From: Pseudomonas sp. ADAK13
Lineage (GTDB): Bacteria; Pseudomonadota; Gammaproteobacteria; Pseudomonadales; Pseudomonadaceae
Direction of reading: 5' to 3'
Length of the DNA stretch: 64,000 bases
Assembly (NCBI RefSeq): GCF_012935715.1
Contig: NZ_CP052860.1
Location: 6,014,001 to 6,078,000 of the forward strand
Part shown: in pieces, positions 60,630-64,000 of the stretch
How positions within the stretch are numbered: position 1 is the first letter of the stretch
Layout: the number at the start of each line of letters is the position of its first letter
Translations under genes and position numbers: made by a program
Notes under the pieces: generated by a model
Database searches by the model: none
The model's input: the letters and a program-made list of their open reading frames with translations, nothing else
What the model was told of the DNA's origin: nothing

Positions 60630-63600
60630 CGACCCAGCCGCTCAACCGCTCGACCGACCCCAAGGCCCTTCCCCTCACACCGCCCAAGTCCGGCGCGGCG
60701 TTCCATGTGCTGCTCAAGAACAGCGCCAACAACAAGAAGGTCGAGGCCGGCGACAAAACCGCGCAAGGGCTCGCTGCCAGCAAGGAACAAGGCTACGAAC
60801 TGGCCGCCAAGGACGCCGCACCGCCCACCACCCTGGGCGACTACAAGGCCATCGGCCCGGCGGACGAAGTCGGCCCCGGCCTGATTCGTTATGAAACCCA
60901 GGACGGCAAGAAAGTCATCGTCAGCGAAAAAGACAGCCCCGAGCTGTTCAAGCAAGTCAGCGCCGACTTCAAGGCACTCTCCGGCGTCAACGCCAGCGAA
61001 GCCGCCGGCTACCAGCGCCTGGGCGGCGACGCCACGGCCCCGGAAAAGCTCGGCGACTACAAATCCCTAGGCCCACCGGACGAAACCGGCCCGGGTGTGA
61101 TCCGCTACGAAACCCAGGACGGCAACAAGTTCGTCATCAGCCAGCGCGACAACCCCGAAGCGTTCCAGAAAGCCAAGGAAGCCTATGAAAGCTTCACCGG
61201 CCTGGCCAGCAGCGAAGACGCCGGCTACAAGCGTGCCAGCGACAACGAAGTGTGGCCACCCTACGCCGGCACCACCGTCGGCCCCGAGGATGAAGTCGGC
61301 CCGGGCCTGATCCGCTTCGAAAGCAACGGCCAGAAAATGGTCGTGGCCCGGGACGACAACCCCAAGCTGTTCGATTACCTGGCGGGCCTGCACGAGGTCT
61401 ACACCCACCCGGACAAAAAGGCCGCCGTGGAGTCCGCACTCAACGACGGCTCCACCCTGGCGGACGCCAACACCCAACCGCCGGAACTGAATGACTACAA
61501 GGGCTTCGGCTGGATCGAAGGCCAGCAAGGCAATGTACTGACTTATGAAACCCACGACGGCACCAAAGTCGTGGTGTCGGCCGACGTCAGCCCGGAACTG
61601 TTCAAGAGCGTGGCCACCGCCCAGGACACCTGGAGCAAGATCCACTCCAGTGAAGACGCCGGCTACAAGCTGGCGGGGCCGAATGATTTCCTGAAAAACA
61701 CCGAGATCACTTTCGGCTCCCCCGATGAACTGGGTGACGGCCTGATCCGCTATGAAACCAGTGAAGGCAAGGTCATCGTCTCCAAGGAACTCAGCCCGCA
61801 GCTTTACGACGAAGTGGTCGCCAAGTGGGAAGCCTGGAGCGCCGGCACCGTCGACGAAACCCGCGCCAAGTACAACCTGCCGAGCAACGACGAACTGGAC
61901 GTGCTCAACCTCGACACCGGTGTGCACGCCGACAAGGACGACGATAAATCGCCGACCCAAAGCGTCAGCGAACTGGCCACCACCGAACTGATCGACACCT
62001 ACCGTGCCGGGGTCAAGGACGGCTCGATTCCCAAGGACGACCCGCGGGCCAAACTGGTCCGGGCCCTGGAAGCCCAGGCGGCCTACCAGAACGGCCACGG
62101 CATCACCGGCTACGAAGAATCCAAGCGCCCGTTCAACACCACCTGGCGCGAGTTCGATGACAAGCAGACCGAACTCACTTCAGCCGACATGCACGACATC
62201 ATCGACGGCAAGGCGGTGCAGGAGCAGATCGGCGAACTGTTCAAAGACCCGACCGTGCAGGCCGACTACAAGACCAAGATGGACGACGCCATCAGTCACC
62301 TGCCCAACAAGGACGAGATCAAGCAGAAGCTCCTCGACCTGACCAACAACCCTGACTACGTGCTCTACCTCAAGGACCTGCAAAAACAGGGCAAGAGCCA
62401 CGAAGCCCAACAGGACCTGAGCAACACCCTCACCTCGCTGTCGCTGTTCGACCCGGAAGCCGCCACCAAGGCTGCGCAGAATATCCAGGCCGACGGCCTC
62501 ACCACCGACCTCAACGAGATCCTGTCGGACCCGAGCAAGATCTCCGACGAGAACAAGGAACTGGCCACCAAGGACCTGTTCGGCCTGCTCAAGGGCGTGC
62601 TCAAGGGCAACCTGCTGGACTTGCCGCGACGCAGCCAGGAAGTGCTGGAGAAATTCCTCAACGAAGGCCTGGAGGGCAAGGAGAAATCCTCGGCCGTGAC
62701 CAAGGCCCTGGAAGAACTCGGCGATGTCTACAAGAACAGCGGCACCATCAGCGAAGCCGACGTGAAAACCGCCCTGAGCAAACCCTATATCCCGGTGGCG
62801 GATCGCGGCATGCTCGGCGAGGTGTTCAACACCCTCAACAGCAAAGGCATCCTCGGCTCCATGGGCGCCGGCGTCAGCCTGTTCTCAGGGATTTACCAAC
62901 TGGTGGGCAAAGGCGGCAAGCTCGGCGAAACCCCGGCCCAGCGTATGACCATCGCCAAGGACTTCCTGAGTTTTGCCGGCGGCGCGAGCCACTTCGTCAA
63001 GCTCGGCGACAAGATCGGCGAAGCCCTGGGCAAGGGCGGCCTGGTGGACTTTCTCGGCCTGGACAAGACCCTGCCGGAAATCTGGGGCAAGGAAGGTGCG
63101 GCCGGCAAAGTCATCGACTTCAGCAAGCCCACCGAGATCGACTCAAAGGTCAGCAAGGAAATTGCCGCGGCCCTGGACGCGGTTCCCGACAGCCAGTACG
63201 ACGGCGTCGCCAAACTGTTTGGCGAAGGCGATAAAGCCGTGACCGAAGCCACCGAAGGCCTGGCCACCCACCTGGATGACGGCCTGAAGGCTGCCGGTGC
63301 GGCCAAGCTGGGCGCTTCCCAATCGGCGAAGATCGCAGGTTCGGTGATCAAGGTGCTGGGCCCGGCCACGGATATCGCCGGTGGTTTTGCCGATATCGTA
63401 CTCGGCGCCCTGGCGATCAAAAGTGGCGTGGACAGCAAAGACCCGTTGGCTCAGGCGGCGGGTGGATTGCAGGTGGCGGGCGGTGCGTTCGGTGCATCGG
63501 CCGGCGTATTGGGTGCGGCGGCGCTGTTTGGCGCAGGCACGGCGGCAGCGCTGACCGGGCCGCTGTTCCTGGTGGGCGTGGTGTTGGCGGTGGTGGGCGG

Positions 63601-63973
63601 GATCATCGGCTACTTCGTCGACCACAACAAAAAACAGAAGGCCACCGAGAAGGAAAACGACTGGTACCGCGACCTGGCGGGCGACGGTTTATTGCAGGAC
63701 AACTGGGCGGACAAGGTCGAATACGCCCACTACGAAATCCACCACTACCACGGCCGCGACACGCCGACCGATGACAGCCTGTTCCGCTTCCAGCAATCGG
63801 AGTGGGAACACTTTGACGCGACACCGCAAAGCGGCGGCTCGTCGAGCAACCGGCTGGATGGGGATTTGCACAAGGACTACAAGGACCCGAGTGAAAAGCC
63901 CAAGGAACTGCCGGATGCTTCGGGTGAGAAGCCCGGGTCCCGTCCGTCTGGAGGCGGCCCTCGGCTCAACTAA
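60626..63973 (+). CDS. Large repeat protein with Gly/Ala-rich hydrophobic C-terminal segment, possibly HrpK-like
   Basis: 1115 residues, no signal peptide. From about residue 50 to 405 there are five diverged copies of about 70-80 residues: GYxL..., LGDYK-IGP-DE-GPGLIRYET-DGKKVIVS-SPELF. A helical middle (about 430-790) holds LKDLQKQGKSHEAQQDLSNTLTSL-type segments. Residues about 890-1000 are rich in Gly/Ala with two strong hydrophobic stretches (ASAGVLGAAALFGAGTAAALTGPLFLVGVVLAVVGGIIGYFV). The tail is Pro/Gly/Ser-rich and hydrophilic. The layout recalls type III translocator-like HrpK proteins, but no type III genes or hrp box are present. Function unknown. Confidence 0.6.
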   Translation: MTTQPLNRSTDPKALPLTPPKSGAAFHVLLKNSANNKKVEAGDKTAQGLAASKEQGYELAAKDAAPPTTLGDYKAIGPADEVGPGLIRYETQDGKKVIVSEKDSPELFKQVSADFKALSGVNASEAAGYQRLGGDATAPEKLGDYKSLGPPDETGPGVIRYETQDGNKFVISQRDNPEAFQKAKEAYESFTGLASSEDAGYKRASDNEVWPPYAGTTVGPEDEVGPGLIRFESNGQKMVVARDDNPKLFDYLAGLHEVYTHPDKKAAVESALNDGSTLADANTQPPELNDYKGFGWIEGQQGNVLTYETHDGTKVVVSADVSPELFKSVATAQDTWSKIHSSEDAGYKLAGPNDFLKNTEITFGSPDELGDGLIRYETSEGKVIVSKELSPQLYDEVVAKWEAWSAGTVDETRAKYNLPSNDELDVLNLDTGVHADKDDDKSPTQSVSELATTELIDTYRAGVKDGSIPKDDPRAKLVRALEAQAAYQNGHGITGYEESKRPFNTTWREFDDKQTELTSADMHDIIDGKAVQEQIGELFKDPTVQADYKTKMDDAISHLPNKDEIKQKLLDLTNNPDYVLYLKDLQKQGKSHEAQQDLSNTLTSLSLFDPEAATKAAQNIQADGLTTDLNEILSDPSKISDENKELATKDLFGLLKGVLKGNLLDLPRRSQEVLEKFLNEGLEGKEKSSAVTKALEELGDVYKNSGTISEADVKTALSKPYIPVADRGMLGEVFNTLNSKGILGSMGAGVSLFSGIYQLVGKGGKLGETPAQRMTIAKDFLSFAGGASHFVKLGDKIGEALGKGGLVDFLGLDKTLPEIWGKEGAAGKVIDFSKPTEIDSKVSKEIAAALDAVPDSQYDGVAKLFGEGDKAVTEATEGLATHLDDGLKAAGAAKLGASQSAKIAGSVIKVLGPATDIAGGFADIVLGALAIKSGVDSKDPLAQAAGGLQVAGGAFGASAGVLGAAALFGAGTAAALTGPLFLVGVVLAVVGGIIGYFVDHNKKQKATEKENDWYRDLAGDGLLQDNWADKVEYAHYEIHHYHGRDTPTDDSLFRFQQSEWEHFDATPQSGGSSSNRLDGDLHKDYKDPSEKPKELPDASGEKPGSRPSGGGPRLN

Positions 63974-63988
63974 ATCTACACAAATCAG

Positions 63989-64000
63989 TGTGGGAGCTGG
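63989..64000. repeat. Left end of a REP element, cut by the window
   Basis: TGTGGGAGCTGG starts 15 bases after the stop of the large repeat protein and matches the left arm of the copies at 37082 and 53253. The rest lies outside the window. Confidence 0.65.

Overview
The window looks like chromosomal DNA of a fluorescent pseudomonad (Pseudomonas fluorescens group). The evidence is high GC, near-textbook Pseudomonas versions of acnB, poxB, miaE and a lysine/ornithine decarboxylase, an exact Anr/FNR box, and several copies of the 'gtgggagctggcttgcctgcgat' type inverted repeat common in this group. I see no tRNA, rRNA, CRISPR array, insertion sequence or prophage.

Layout. (1) 0-2 kb: a bestrophin-like channel and a TPR/HEAT-like protein. 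(2) 2.1-12.6 kb: a signalling island. A KaiC-like double ATPase is translationally coupled to a hybrid kinase with a pseudo-receiver. Converging on it is a five-gene minus-strand operon (large CHASE3/GAF hybrid kinase, CheR-like methyltransferase, CheB-like methylesterase, receiver-kinase, single receiver). A second single receiver diverges from that operon. (3) 12.8-28.4 kb: one long run of envelope genes. It holds three outer-membrane barrels, two DUF1254/DUF1214 proteins, a DUF2092 protein, a His/Pro-rich protein, a complete MoxR-DUF58-DUF4381-VWA-VWA/TPR-BatD module, an exported HAD phosphatase and an exported sulfatase. It is followed by a membrane protein fused to a spermidine-synthase-like domain. 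This is the best candidate for an undescribed system. (4) 31-37 kb: a DUF3313 lipoprotein, a seven-haem cytochrome whose C-terminal half is a paralogue of the 1-kb TPR protein, a beta-lactamase-fold lipoprotein that lacks its catalytic serine, and a MipA/OmpV barrel. (5) 37-43.4 kb: an RstAB-like two-component system, an MFS permease, miaE, an Anr-controlled universal stress protein, an 820-bp nested palindrome, and a DUF1289 protein. (6) 43.4-50.6 kb: central metabolism and redox genes (acnB, a MerR regulator and its flavin oxidoreductase target, poxB, an FMN reductase). (7) 50.8-60.5 kb: small unknown genes, an orphan GspG-like pseudopilin, a divergent LysR protein, a decarboxylase/GNAT operon, a MocR regulator facing an AhpD-GNAT-flavodoxin operon, and a MalY/PatB lyase. 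(8) 60.6-64 kb: a 1115-residue repeat protein with a hydrophobic Gly/Ala-rich C-terminal segment, possibly HrpK-like, standing alone.

How genes may work together. Region 3 is read as a membrane-anchored MoxR/Bat maturation machine serving exported enzymes, with outer-membrane barrels supplying substrate. Region 2 is read as a phosphorelay in which a KaiC-like ATPase and a CheB/CheR-like pair feed into hybrid kinases. Both are inferences from gene order, overlaps and domain content. The individual domain calls rest on visible motifs.
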